A DNA stretch of 17,463 nucleotides, taken from positions 1-17,463 of the forward strand of contig JBGTLA010000122.1 of NCBI GenBank assembly GCA_041744375.1. Direction: 5' to 3'. Below the pieces are notes generated by a model, which did no database searches, was not told the origin of the DNA, and saw nothing but the letters and a program-made list of their open reading frames with translations. Within the stretch, counting starts at the first letter, position 1; every line of letters starts with the position of its first letter. A program made the translations under genes and the position numbers. This document shows, in pieces, positions 7,350-15,843 of the stretch. The DNA comes from JBGTLA01 sp041744375 (lineage in GTDB: Bacteria > Actinomycetota > Acidimicrobiia > Spongiisociales > ZC4RG35).

Positions 7350-8204
7350 TCACCCCTGATAGCGGTAGAAGCCCTGTCCGGCCTTGCGCCCGAGCAGCCC
7401 TGCCTCCACCATTCGAGTGAGAAGGGGTGGAGATGCGTACAGGGGTTCCTTGTACTCATCGAACAGGACATCGGCCACCAGCTTCATGGTGTCGAGCCCG
7501 ATGAAATCGCACAGCTCGAGGGGACCCATGGGATGGTTGGCGCCGAGCTTCATGCCGGTGTCGATGTCCTCGGCTGTGGCATGTCCCGCCTCGTAGAGGC
7601 GAATGGCACCAAGCAGGTACGGCACGAGCAGGAAGTTGACCACGAAACCGCCCCTGTCTTTGGCCCGGATCACCGTCTTTCCGAGTTGGTCTGAGGCGAA
7701 CTTCTCGACCGTCGACCCCGTCGCCTCGTCTGAGAGTGGCGTCGTCACCAGCTCCACCAGTCCCATGATCGGGACCGGATTAAAGAAGTGGAGACCCACC
7801 ACTCGCTCCGGGCGACCCGTCACCGTCGCCAGCCGGGTGATGGGGATCGACGACGTGTTGGAGGCCAAGATCGTCTCGGGGCCAACCGCCGCGTCGAGGG
7901 AAGAGAAGATCTCTCGCTTGAGTGCTTCGTCCTCGGTGACGGCCTCTATGACTATCTGGCGGTCGGATTGCTCGTCGTAGTCGGTTGACAAGGCAATCCG
8001 CCCCAATATGTCCTCTCGCCCGGTCGGTTCGATCTTCCCTAGCTCGACCGCCCGATCGAGGGACTTTTCGATGCGACCTCGTGCCGCTTCGCAAGCTTCA
8101 GGGGAGATTTCATGTATCACCACATCGCAGCCCTTGCCGGCCGCAACCTCGGCGATCCCCGCCCCCATCTGTCCGCCTCCGATGATTCCAACCCGTTCGA
8201 TCAC
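7350..8204 (-). CDS. 3-hydroxybutyryl-CoA dehydrogenase
   Basis: This enzyme oxidises 3-hydroxyacyl-CoA with NAD(P) or does the reverse, in fatty acid, butyrate, polyhydroxyalkanoate or aromatic breakdown. With GTG at 8204 it is 284 residues, the normal size. The dinucleotide-binding motif GIIGGGQMGAGI sits at residues 6-17. The catalytic set can be placed by spacing against the human enzyme: Ser118 (SNTSS), His139 (HFFNP), Glu151 and Asn190. The C-terminal domain has GANHPMGPLELCDFIGLD (221-238) and ends GRKAGQGFYRY. The start is decided by AGGAGGT at 8217-8211, six bases before the GTG; the frame is open far upstream but without family similarity. It is divergent from the TPMT-type gene (131-base gap) and heads the minus-strand group. 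Confidence 0.93.
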   Translation of the reverse strand: MIERVGIIGGGQMGAGIAEVAAGKGCDVVIHEISPEACEAARGRIEKSLDRAVELGKIEPTGREDILGRIALSTDYDEQSDRQIVIEAVTEDEALKREIFSSLDAAVGPETILASNTSSIPITRLATVTGRPERVVGLHFFNPVPIMGLVELVTTPLSDEATGSTVEKFASDQLGKTVIRAKDRGGFVVNFLLVPYLLGAIRLYEAGHATAEDIDTGMKLGANHPMGPLELCDFIGLDTMKLVADVLFDEYKEPLYASPPLLTRMVEAGLLGRKAGQGFYRYQG

Positions 8205-8335
8205 CCGCGCACCTCCTGTCTTTGTTGAGCACATGAGCGGATCGACGAACGCCGGAATGAAACGGTTTTCTGCTGCAGCGGCAGCCAACGACAGCACCAA
8301 TCCACACACACTCGTGAGTACGCCATGATTGCAGC

Positions 8336-8947
8336 ATGAGCCACTCCACCGCTCCGGGGCCGGCCGACTGGGACGACCGCTATCGCAGCGGTGACATTCC
8401 CTGGGATATGGGGCGTCCTCATCCGTTGCTGACCGAACGGCTCGTTCTCGATCCCGCCCTGGGCCAGGCCGAGGTCGGCGGCGCTCTGGTGCCTGGATGC
8501 GGACAGGGATGGGATGCCATGGCCCTGGCGGAAGCCGGTTGGGTGGTAACGGCTCTAGACGTGTCCCCCCGCGCAGTGGCGCTCGCAGGATGGCTCCTGG
8601 ACGATCGAGGTGGACGAGCACTGGTCGTCGACGCTCTCGAGTGGGAAGAGCCGGTGGACCTGATCTTCGACCACACGTTCTTCTGTGCGATCCCTCCTGA
8701 AGAACGGGGGCGGTTCGGTGACCTGTGCCGGAGGGTCCTCGGTCCAGGAGGCCAGCTGGTCTCGATCGTCTTTCCGATTGGTCGAACCGATTCTGACACA
8801 CCGCCATACGCCATGAGCGTGGAGGACGTGAGTGGAGCGTTGGGGCATGGGTTCGAACTGATCGAGATGGGTACCGAACGGAAGGTCGGCCGCCGAGCCT
8901 GGCCGCATCGGTTGTGTCGGTGGCGATCACTAGAGCCGGCGGGGTAA
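8336..8947 (+). CDS. TPMT-type SAM-dependent methyltransferase
   Basis: The 203-residue cytosolic protein follows the thiopurine/thiol methyltransferase pattern: WDDRY (12-16), GDIPWDMGRPHPLL (19-32), the SAM-binding motif I LVPGCGQGWDA (51-61), ALDVSPRAV (73-81), and FDHTFFCAIPPEER (111-124). Family members methylate thiols, halides, selenium or tellurium compounds, or toxic metabolites; the substrate cannot be read from the sequence. No convincing ribosome site precedes the ATG at 8336, which may indicate a leaderless or weakly expressed message. Another ATG at 8325 is in a different frame and stops at once. The last 18 bases overlap the end of the convergent membrane protein gene on the minus strand. 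Confidence 0.88.
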   Translation: MSHSTAPGPADWDDRYRSGDIPWDMGRPHPLLTERLVLDPALGQAEVGGALVPGCGQGWDAMALAEAGWVVTALDVSPRAVALAGWLLDDRGGRALVVDALEWEEPVDLIFDHTFFCAIPPEERGRFGDLCRRVLGPGGQLVSIVFPIGRTDSDTPPYAMSVEDVSGALGHGFELIEMGTERKVGRRAWPHRLCRWRSLEPAG

Positions 8948-9700
8948 ACGTCCGCTCAGGTTCCAACCGATCAACGCCAGGCCGAGCCCGGACAACATCA
9001 TCACAACGACTGCCGCCCGGGCCAGAGGGAGGGCGCCTGCGAGGCCGGTCGCCATCTCGGCCATCGCGCTGACTTCGTCGACTGAGGTTCGGTAGCTCTC
9101 GATGCTGATGAGGATCTCATCGAGGTTCGCTTCGATGGCGGAGACCTGGCGGGTGAGGGCGGCCGTGTCCGTGCCGGTTTGGCGGATCTGGGGGAGGATC
9201 AGGGCGAGCGTTTCGCCTTGTGCCTCGATGCTCTCCGGGAGATCGGAGAGTCCCGCCTGGATGTCGGCCAGAGCGACGTCGAGAGGAGCCTCAGGGGCAT
9301 ACGGCACTCCAAACACGGCCAGCGTGCGCATGGATTCGTCGATGACCGCCGCCGTGTCGATGAGGGCCGGCATGCTCGATCGGAGCGCCGCCAACGAGTC
9401 CGGGATGGGACCGGTCGCGAGATCGGCGATTCCCCCGACGACGTCGGCGACGTCACCAGTTGATTCGGCGACGTTGTCGGTGATGGACCCAACCAGGCCG
9501 AGGCTCTCTTTGACAGCCGTGAGCGCCTGTTCGGTCGTAGCCAGCAGATCATCGGTTGGTTCGGCTGCGATCGAGACGGTGGGAGCGAGGTCGATGGCGG
9601 TCTCGATTACCCCCACTCCCATCCACGCCAAAGCCGATGCGGCGATGGTGGCCAGAGCGAGAGTTAGGGCGGCCAGGCGCACCAACAGTGGGGTGCTCAT
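8930..9700 (-). CDS. Two-TM protein with long extracytoplasmic helical domain, function unknown
   Basis: From ATG 9700 the protein has 256 residues: an N-terminal hydrophobic segment (~6-28), about 195 mostly helical, Ala/Leu/Thr/Asp-rich residues, and a second membrane segment (~226-247) followed by a short basic tail (SGRLPRRL). The middle contains heptad-like stretches such as TEQALTAVKESLGLVGSITD and LTRQVSAIEANLDEILISIE, suggesting long helices outside the membrane. No family is recognised; the layout recalls outer loops of YhgE/Pip-type or MCE-associated proteins. The start at 9700 has a weak ribosome site. An ATG at 9787 would add 29 residues of unlikely composition across a terminator-like hairpin, so I rejected it. 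It is divergent from the ABC exporter pair with ~160 bases between and may work with it, but this is inference. Confidence 0.7.
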   Translation of the reverse strand: MSTPLLVRLAALTLALATIAASALAWMGVGVIETAIDLAPTVSIAAEPTDDLLATTEQALTAVKESLGLVGSITDNVAESTGDVADVVGGIADLATGPIPDSLAALRSSMPALIDTAAVIDESMRTLAVFGVPYAPEAPLDVALADIQAGLSDLPESIEAQGETLALILPQIRQTGTDTAALTRQVSAIEANLDEILISIESYRTSVDEVSAMAEMATGLAGALPLARAAVVVMMLSGLGLALIGWNLSGRLPRRL

Positions 9701-9770
9701 ACGACTGAAGCGCGAGACACAGAGGAGGGGGTTTGGGGCATCTCGCTTCCATACCCGAAGCGGCACATCG

Positions 9771-9795
9771 AAAAACCCCACGTCCACGTTTGGGG
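9771..9795 (-). terminator. Terminator-shaped hairpin with T-run on minus strand
   Basis: Read on the minus strand, CCCC (9795-9792) and ACG pair with CGT and GGGG (9779-9776), with a two-base bulge and a TGGA loop, followed by TTTTT (9775-9771). It lies in the divergent gap 71 bases upstream of the two-TM gene start. It could attenuate the minus-strand leader or stop antisense transcription coming from the ABC genes. Confidence 0.4.
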
Positions 9796-9858
9796 TCGCC
9801 CGCAGGGGGGCAAGTAGGTCGGGGGCAGGAATATTTTCAGGTGGAGAGGCAGCATTCC

Positions 9859-10818
9859 GTGACCATCACAATCGAGGCGGTTGGCGTCGCCAAAACCTAC
9901 CCGGGCGGCCAAGACGGCGTACGCGGTCTCGACCTGCATGTCGCCGAAGGGACGATCGTCGGAGTGATCGGTCCCAGCGGATCCGGAAAGACCACCGCGG
10001 TTCGTCTGCTGACCGGTCTGCTCGACTGTGACAAAGGCGATCTTCTCGTCCTCGACCTCGACCCTGTTGCCTTCGATCCAGAAACCAAGTCGAGAATCGG
10101 CTACCTACCACAGGACGCGGCCCTCTACCCGAGCCTCTCGGTGCGTGAGAATCTGGACTTTGCTGCAGCTCTCCATGGCATGCGCGGGAAGCCGCGTGCC
10201 GCAGCCTGTGCGGCCGTGCTCGAATTCGTGGAGCTGGGTGATGTCGAAGAACGGCGTCTGGCGGACCTCTCGGGCGGCATGCGTCGACGGGTGGGCCTCG
10301 CCGCCGCGCTGGTCCATGAGCCCGACATGATCTTCCTGGATGAGCCCACGTCCGGGCTGGACCCCATCCTGCGCAAGGTCGTCTGGGAGCATCTGACCGA
10401 ACTCAAGGAGCGTGGTAGAACGATCATCGTCACCACCCAGTATGTGGGCGAAGCCGCCTACTGCGATGTCATCGCAGTCCTGTCGGACGGTGAGGTGGTC
10501 GAGTTGGGGCCGCCGGAGGAGCTGAGGAGTTCGGCCTTCGGGGGTGAGCTGGTCGATGTTGTCTTTGCCAGCCGTCCCGAATTGGATGCCATCGACGCCA
10601 TCGCCCAGGCGATCAGCGCCTCCGATACCACTTCGCTTGGGTCGCGTTCGGTCCGCTTCGTCGTGGCGGACGCCGGTTCGGCCATTCCCCTCGTGAGCTC
10701 CGCCGCCGATGAGGCCGGGGTCGAGGTGGCGGAGACGGAGCGGTTTGTCCCCGACTTCGACGATGTGTTCGTGCGGCTCGTCCACCGGCACCGATCCGGC
10801 GAAGAGGCCCCCCTGTGA
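9859..10818 (+). CDS. ABC exporter ATP-binding protein (DrrA-like)
   Basis: This is the cytoplasmic ATPase of an ABC-2 type exporter, 319 residues from GTG 9859, which has GGAGAGG nine bases upstream. Its motifs are Walker A GPSGSGKTT (38-46), Q-loop GYLPQD (81-86), signature LSGGMRRRVGL (137-147), Walker B MIFLDEPTSGLDP (157-169) and the switch position TTQYVGEA (192-199). Gln194 takes the usual histidine place, as is common in DrrA-type ATPases. The ~100-residue C-terminal extension is also typical of DrrA/NatA-like subunits. Its stop overlaps the start of the permease gene (GTGA at 10815-10818), showing translational coupling. The exported substrate is unknown; lipids, drugs or ions are all possible in this family. 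The frame is open back to 9733 but without family similarity. Confidence 0.92.
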   Translation: MTITIEAVGVAKTYPGGQDGVRGLDLHVAEGTIVGVIGPSGSGKTTAVRLLTGLLDCDKGDLLVLDLDPVAFDPETKSRIGYLPQDAALYPSLSVRENLDFAAALHGMRGKPRAAACAAVLEFVELGDVEERRLADLSGGMRRRVGLAAALVHEPDMIFLDEPTSGLDPILRKVVWEHLTELKERGRTIIVTTQYVGEAAYCDVIAVLSDGEVVELGPPEELRSSAFGGELVDVVFASRPELDAIDAIAQAISASDTTSLGSRSVRFVVADAGSAIPLVSSAADEAGVEVAETERFVPDFDDVFVRLVHRHRSGEEAPL

Positions 10819-12299
10819 GATCACTTATCTCGATTATCGCTTTCGCCGGCAAGGAGATCCGCCTCGTCGTGCGCCAGCCCAAGCTGATGGGTGCTCTCGT
10901 CCTGGGACCGTTCATCATTCTCGCCCTCTTCGCCGTGGGGTTTCAGCCCAACCCACCGGCCCTACGAACGGTGCTCGTCTTCCCGGAGGGCTCGCCTTTG
11001 GCAGCACAGATTGATCAGATCGAAGAGGGCCTCGGGGGCGAGGTCGACATCGTGGCGACGGAGTCCGATCTCGGGGCTGCCAGGGACCGACTGGGCGCAG
11101 GCGAAGCCGACATCATCGTGATGGCTCCCGAAGACGCCGCCGAGACGATTCGTACTGGGGACCAGGCGGTGGTGACGGTCCTCCACGACCGGCTCGACCC
11201 CTTCGATCGGGCCCTCATCGCCGTGTCCTCTCAGGCGGCGGTGGATGAGCTCAATCGGCTGGTGTTGGGCGAGGTGGTTGCTGTGGCCCAGGAGCGAACG
11301 GGCGACTTCGAGGAGGCATTGCCCCGGGCTCGTCAGGACGCTGCCGCACTCAGCGAGGCGCTACGGGAAGGTGACGAGACCGGGGCGGTGGTCGCCCGGA
11401 GTCGGACTCTCCGTTCGCTCGATGCAGTGGCGGCCGGATACGGTCCATCGAGCGAGTTCCTCGACGGCGTCGACCGCAGCATGGGCACAGCTGACGAAGG
11501 TACCTCCGGGAGGGTGGCGGACTCCCGGACTCGTGCCGAAGAGATCGATGTGGCCGATCCCGACGCGCTCGCCCGATCCGAAGAGCTGGAAGCCGACCTC
11601 GCCGAACTCGAAATCGCCTTGGCGGACTTCAGAGCTGTGCCCTCAGAAACCCTCGTCCAGCCGTTCATCGCCGAGACCGAGACTCTCATTGCCACTGATG
11701 TCCCGCTGACGAGTTACTACTCGCCGGCGGTGGTGCTGGTGCTCCTCCAGCACGTCGTGCTCACTTTCGCCGCTCTCTCGATAGTGAGAGAGCGAGAGCT
11801 CGGCACCACGGAGCTGTTCCGGGTCGGCCCGATCAAGACATGGGAGCTGTTGTTGGGGAAGTATCTGGGATACGCATTCCTGGGTGCGGTGGTGGCGGTC
11901 GCGCTCACCTTGGCCGTGATCTTCGCCCTCGGTACCCCCATGGCGGGTTCCTGGGCGTGGCTCGTAGTCGTGATAAGCCTGACGATGGCCGCCTCGCTGG
12001 GTTTGGGATTCCTCATCGCCGCCGCCGCCACTTCTGATGCACAGGCCGTCCAGTATTCGATGCTTGCCCTGCTCTTCACGATCTTCTTCGGCGGGCTGGT
12101 GGTGTCGTTGAGTCGTCTTGCCCCGGGAGTGCGCGAGCTGGCCTTCATGGTGCCGGCGACTCCCGGCACCGTTGCCCTCCATGACGTCATGTTCAGAGCA
12201 CAGTCGCCGAGTCCGCACCTATTGGTCATCCTTACGGGATATGCTCTCGTCACGGTTGCGCTCTCGGTTTGGTGGCTCGAACGGCGCAAGGTGGCCTGA
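10815..12299 (+). CDS. ABC-2 type exporter permease with large extracytoplasmic loop
   Basis: The 494-residue membrane partner of the preceding ATPase starts with a GTG that overlaps its stop codon. It has one membrane segment near the N-terminus (~25-43) and five more at ~303-324, 348-371, 379-402, 414-434 and 468-487, preceded by an amphipathic coupling-type stretch (RERELGTTELFRVGPIKTWELLLGKY). Between the first and second segments is an extracytoplasmic region of ~255 residues. It begins with an alpha/beta portion (LRTVLVFPEGS, EADIIVMAPEDAAE) like that of other ABC-2 permeases (ABC2_membrane_3 type), and continues as Ala/Glu/Asp/Arg-rich helices (~165-285). The large loop suggests contact with an extracytoplasmic substrate or partner protein. 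Function beyond export cannot be told. Confidence 0.88.
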   Translation: MRSLISIIAFAGKEIRLVVRQPKLMGALVLGPFIILALFAVGFQPNPPALRTVLVFPEGSPLAAQIDQIEEGLGGEVDIVATESDLGAARDRLGAGEADIIVMAPEDAAETIRTGDQAVVTVLHDRLDPFDRALIAVSSQAAVDELNRLVLGEVVAVAQERTGDFEEALPRARQDAAALSEALREGDETGAVVARSRTLRSLDAVAAGYGPSSEFLDGVDRSMGTADEGTSGRVADSRTRAEEIDVADPDALARSEELEADLAELEIALADFRAVPSETLVQPFIAETETLIATDVPLTSYYSPAVVLVLLQHVVLTFAALSIVRERELGTTELFRVGPIKTWELLLGKYLGYAFLGAVVAVALTLAVIFALGTPMAGSWAWLVVVISLTMAASLGLGFLIAAAATSDAQAVQYSMLALLFTIFFGGLVVSLSRLAPGVRELAFMVPATPGTVALHDVMFRAQSPSPHLLVILTGYALVTVALSVWWLERRKVA

Positions 12300-12386
12300 G
12301 CTCGATGTCGGGACGGGCACGGTGAGTCGCTCCCTCATCGAGGGACAGAGCACTAAGTTGGCTAGAAGCGACCATCAGGAGTTGAT

Positions 12387-12815
12387 ATGGCATTGAGCAG
12401 CACCGGCCGAGCCCACTGGGAGGGCGACCTCATGAGCGGTGGCGGCACCGCCACGCTGGACTCGGGCGTGGCGGGCCCGTTCGAAATCACCTGGAAGGCG
12501 CGGACCGAAGAGGCCTCGGGGGTTACCAACCCCGAAGAGCTCATCGCCGCCGCCCATGCCTCTTGCTTCTCCATGGCACTCTCCAACGGATTGGCCAAGG
12601 CGGGCAACCCCCCTGCGTCGCTGGATGTCGAAGCCACCGCAACGTTCGTGCCCGGAACCGGGATCACGACCATGCATCTCTCGGTCAAGGGCGACGTTCC
12701 CGGAATGAGCGAAGAAGAATTCCTGGGCGCGGCGGAGGCCGCCAAGGACGGATGTCCCGTCTCTCAGGCCCTGAAGGGAAATGTCGACATCTCACTCGAC
12801 GCGACCTTGGCCTGA
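12387..12815 (+). CDS. OsmC/Ohr-family peroxidase
   Basis: OsmC-family proteins reduce organic hydroperoxides with two reactive cysteines. Both are present: Cys60 in AHASCFSMALS and Cys123 in DGCPVSQAL, spaced as in the family, with the N-terminal SGRAHWEGDL-type strand (here TGRAHWEGDLMSGGG) and NPEELIAAAHA (48-57) before the first. The length of 142 residues is normal for the OsmC branch. ATG 12387 has AGGAG five bases upstream (12377-12381). It lies 87 bases after the exporter permease on the same strand, but its own ribosome site and the gap suggest a separate gene. It converges with the peptide transporter operon, only 23 bases away, with no obvious terminator between. Confidence 0.9.
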   Translation: MALSSTGRAHWEGDLMSGGGTATLDSGVAGPFEITWKARTEEASGVTNPEELIAAAHASCFSMALSNGLAKAGNPPASLDVEATATFVPGTGITTMHLSVKGDVPGMSEEEFLGAAEAAKDGCPVSQALKGNVDISLDATLA

Positions 12816-12838
12816 GGCCGGCATCGCCTTCCCCGATC

Positions 12839-13827
<989 letters not shown>

Positions 13828-13831
<4 letters not shown>

Positions 13832-14817
13832 GTTGCCTCGCCGTCGTAGAGGAAACATCGGACGCGGTGACCGGGCCCTACTTCGATGAGTTCGGGGTCG
13901 GTTGTGGTGCACATCTGGAGGCCTGCTTCCACGCGTGCGGTGCAGCGGTCGGCGAATCGGCAGCCCGTTCCCGGTTCGACGAGACTGGGCACGGTGCCGG
14001 GGATGACCGTCAGCTGATCCTGCACCTGGCCCAGCACCGGGATGGATGCCACCAATCCTTGTGTGTAGGGGTGTCTTGGTTCCGTGAACAGGCTGGGGCA
14101 GCTGGCTTCTTCGACGATTTGGCCGGCGTACATGACCGACACACGATCGGCCATCTCCGCCACGATGCCCAGGTCGTGGGTGATGAGGACCACCGCCGTG
14201 TTCGACTCAGTCTGCAGGTTTCGGATGAGGTCGAGGATCTGGGCCTGGATGGTGACGTCGAGCGCTGTTGTTGGTTCGTCGGCGATCAGCAGCTCGGGCT
14301 GGCATGCCAATGCCATGGCGATCATGACCCGCTGGGCCATTCCGCCTGAGAGCTCGTGCGGGTAGGCCTTGGAGCGGCGGCCCGGATCGGGGATCCCGAC
14401 CTTGGTGAGCATCTCCACAGTCCGTTCCGCTCGAACCTCCTCCTTCCAGTCGCGGTGGAGCTCGAAGACTTCTGAGATCTGGGCGCCGGCGCGTAGCACG
14501 GGATTCAGCGCCGAGGTCGGCTGTTGGAAGATCATGGAGATGTGCTCACCGCGCAGGCCGGTGAGCTCCTTTTCCGGCATCTGCAGGAGATCGCGCCCGT
14601 CGAAGCGGACCTCACCCTCCACGATACGACCGGGATAGGGGACGAGCCCCATGATCGACAACGACGTCACCGACTTTCCGCATCCTGATTCGCCGACCAC
14701 CCCCAGTACCTCACCCCGATCGACATGGAGGTCGATCCCGTCCACCGCCTGCACCACACCGTCGCGGGTGAAGAAGTGGGTCTTGAGCCCGGTGATTTCG
14801 AGGAGGTGCTCAGTCAC
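13828..14817 (-). CDS. dppD: Oligopeptide/dipeptide ABC importer ATPase, D subunit
   Basis: The 329-residue ATPase begins at GTG 14817. Its motifs are Walker A GESGCGKS (42-49), FQQPTSALNPV (97-107; Q-loop), LSGGMAQR (156-163), LLIADEPTTALD (176-187) and H-loop His214. The C-terminal domain has RHPYTQGLVASIP (248-260) and cysteines at 286, 292, 303 and 321, a probable iron-sulfur or structural site shared by this subunit type. It forms the ATPase heterodimer with the F subunit, whose start codon overlaps its stop. A 78-base gap separates it from the C subunit, the only real gap in the operon. The ribosome site is not strong (GGGGGCGG region), so translation may depend partly on the operon context. 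Confidence 0.92.
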
Positions 14818-14868
14818 TCGGCCGCCCCCGGTCCCCGCTCAGACCAGGCGACGCCGGTTCCGCCTTCG

Positions 14869-14889
14869 GACTTTCGACTTCCGACTCCA
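14869..14889. repeat. Short degenerate 7-base tandem repeat between C and D subunits
   Basis: Three adjacent near-copies, GACTTTC, GACTTCC and GACTCCA, lie in the 78-base gap between the C and D subunit genes. They are short and imperfect. They may be a slippage product or part of an intergenic element repeated elsewhere in the genome; no function is visible. Confidence 0.3.
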
Positions 14890-14895
14890 AATGCC

Positions 14896-15843
14896 TCATT
14901 CGTTCAACGATGGGTCGAGGGCGTCGCGTAGCCCATCACCAAGCAGGTTGAATCCGAGCACCGTGACGATGATGGCCAAGCCGGGGAACAGCATGAGGTG
15001 GGGAGCCGTGAACACTCGGGCCCGTTCCTGAGCCAACATGGCTCCCCACTCGGGTGTTGGGGGCTGGGCGCCGAGGCCCAAGAATCCGAGGGCGGCCGCC
15101 TCGAGGATGGCTCCGGCGATTCCCAGGGTGCCGAGCACCACCAAGGGAGTGAGAGCGTTGGGGACGACGCGGGTGACGAGGATCCGCAGCGACGACGCCC
15201 CCAGCGCTTCAGACGCCGCGACGTAGTCGACCTCTTTGATCGACAGCACCGACGCCCTCATCACCCGGGCGTACTGAGGGATCGTCACGATGGCTATGGC
15301 GAGGAGAGCGTTGCGGATGCCGGGTCCGAGGACGAAGACGATGGCGATGGCGAGGATCAGTGATGGGAAACCCAACACGACATCCATCAGTCTCATCAGG
15401 ATGTTGTCGATCCACCCGCCCACATACCCGGCCACCGAACCGATCACGGTGCCCACCATGATCGCCAAGAGGACGGTGGTGAAACCGAGGGGGAGACTGA
15501 CTCTTGCTCCGTGCACGACGCGACTGAAGACATCGCGGACGTTCCCGTCGAGGCCCATGAGATGTTGAGGGCCCTCGCAGCCCAACAATTCCACGCAGGG
15601 GGACCCCCACCGTTCGGCCCCCTCCACGCCGATGAAATTCTGGGTCGAGGGATATGGGGCTATTACAGGCGCGAAGGCCGCTACCAAGACCATGAATCCG
15701 ACGAGAATCAGCCCCACCACCCCGATCTTGCGTCGGAAGAACCGTCGCATGGCGATGCGCCATACCGAGCCGGGGCCCTCGAGGAACTGATCTCCTTCGG
15801 GTCCGACCGATGCTGGCCCGACTGCGTCTGGTCGGGCCGTCAT
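14896..15843 (-). CDS. dppC: Oligopeptide/dipeptide ABC importer permease, C subunit
   Basis: The inner-membrane permease has 315 residues from ATG 15843, which overlaps the B subunit stop (ATGA) and has GGTGAGGT upstream. The N-terminal cytoplasmic part and first membrane segment (RRKIGVVGLILVGFMVLVAAF, ~37-57) are typical, and further segments lie at ~118-140, 160-178, 185-200, 232-255 and 284-300. The motif VRDVFSRVVHGARVSLPLG (102-120) and the ATPase-contact loop AASEALGASSLRILVTRVVPN (209-229) define the family. Between them, residues ~66-95 carry an extra outer segment with two cysteines (83 and 89), and the usual GTD.xGRDvfSR reads GLDGNVRDVFSR. This looks like a lineage variant, not damage. 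Confidence 0.92.
   Translation of the reverse strand: MTARPDAVGPASVGPEGDQFLEGPGSVWRIAMRRFFRRKIGVVGLILVGFMVLVAAFAPVIAPYPSTQNFIGVEGAERWGSPCVELLGCEGPQHLMGLDGNVRDVFSRVVHGARVSLPLGFTTVLLAIMVGTVIGSVAGYVGGWIDNILMRLMDVVLGFPSLILAIAIVFVLGPGIRNALLAIAIVTIPQYARVMRASVLSIKEVDYVAASEALGASSLRILVTRVVPNALTPLVVLGTLGIAGAILEAAALGFLGLGAQPPTPEWGAMLAQERARVFTAPHLMLFPGLAIIVTVLGFNLLGDGLRDALDPSLNE

Noticed and set aside
6518..7694. Two long plus-strand open frames of ~300 codons
   Set aside because: They lie antisense to the CBS-BON, lipoprotein and dehydrogenase genes, whose families or signals are clear. Their own text is Ser/Arg/Pro rich and family-free.
8205..8966. N-terminal extension of the 3-hydroxybutyryl-CoA dehydrogenase frame
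   Set aside because: Family similarity starts at VIERVGIIGGG. A strong AGGAGGT site precedes GTG 8204, and the extension overlaps the methyltransferase gene antisense.
9733..9858. N-terminal extension of the exporter ATPase
   Set aside because: The extra 42 residues have no family similarity, and GTG 9859 has a good ribosome site.
10432..10443. Loss of the H-loop histidine in the exporter ATPase (TTQYVGEA)
   Set aside because: Glutamine at this place is usual in DrrA-type ATPases, so it is not a sign of inactivity.
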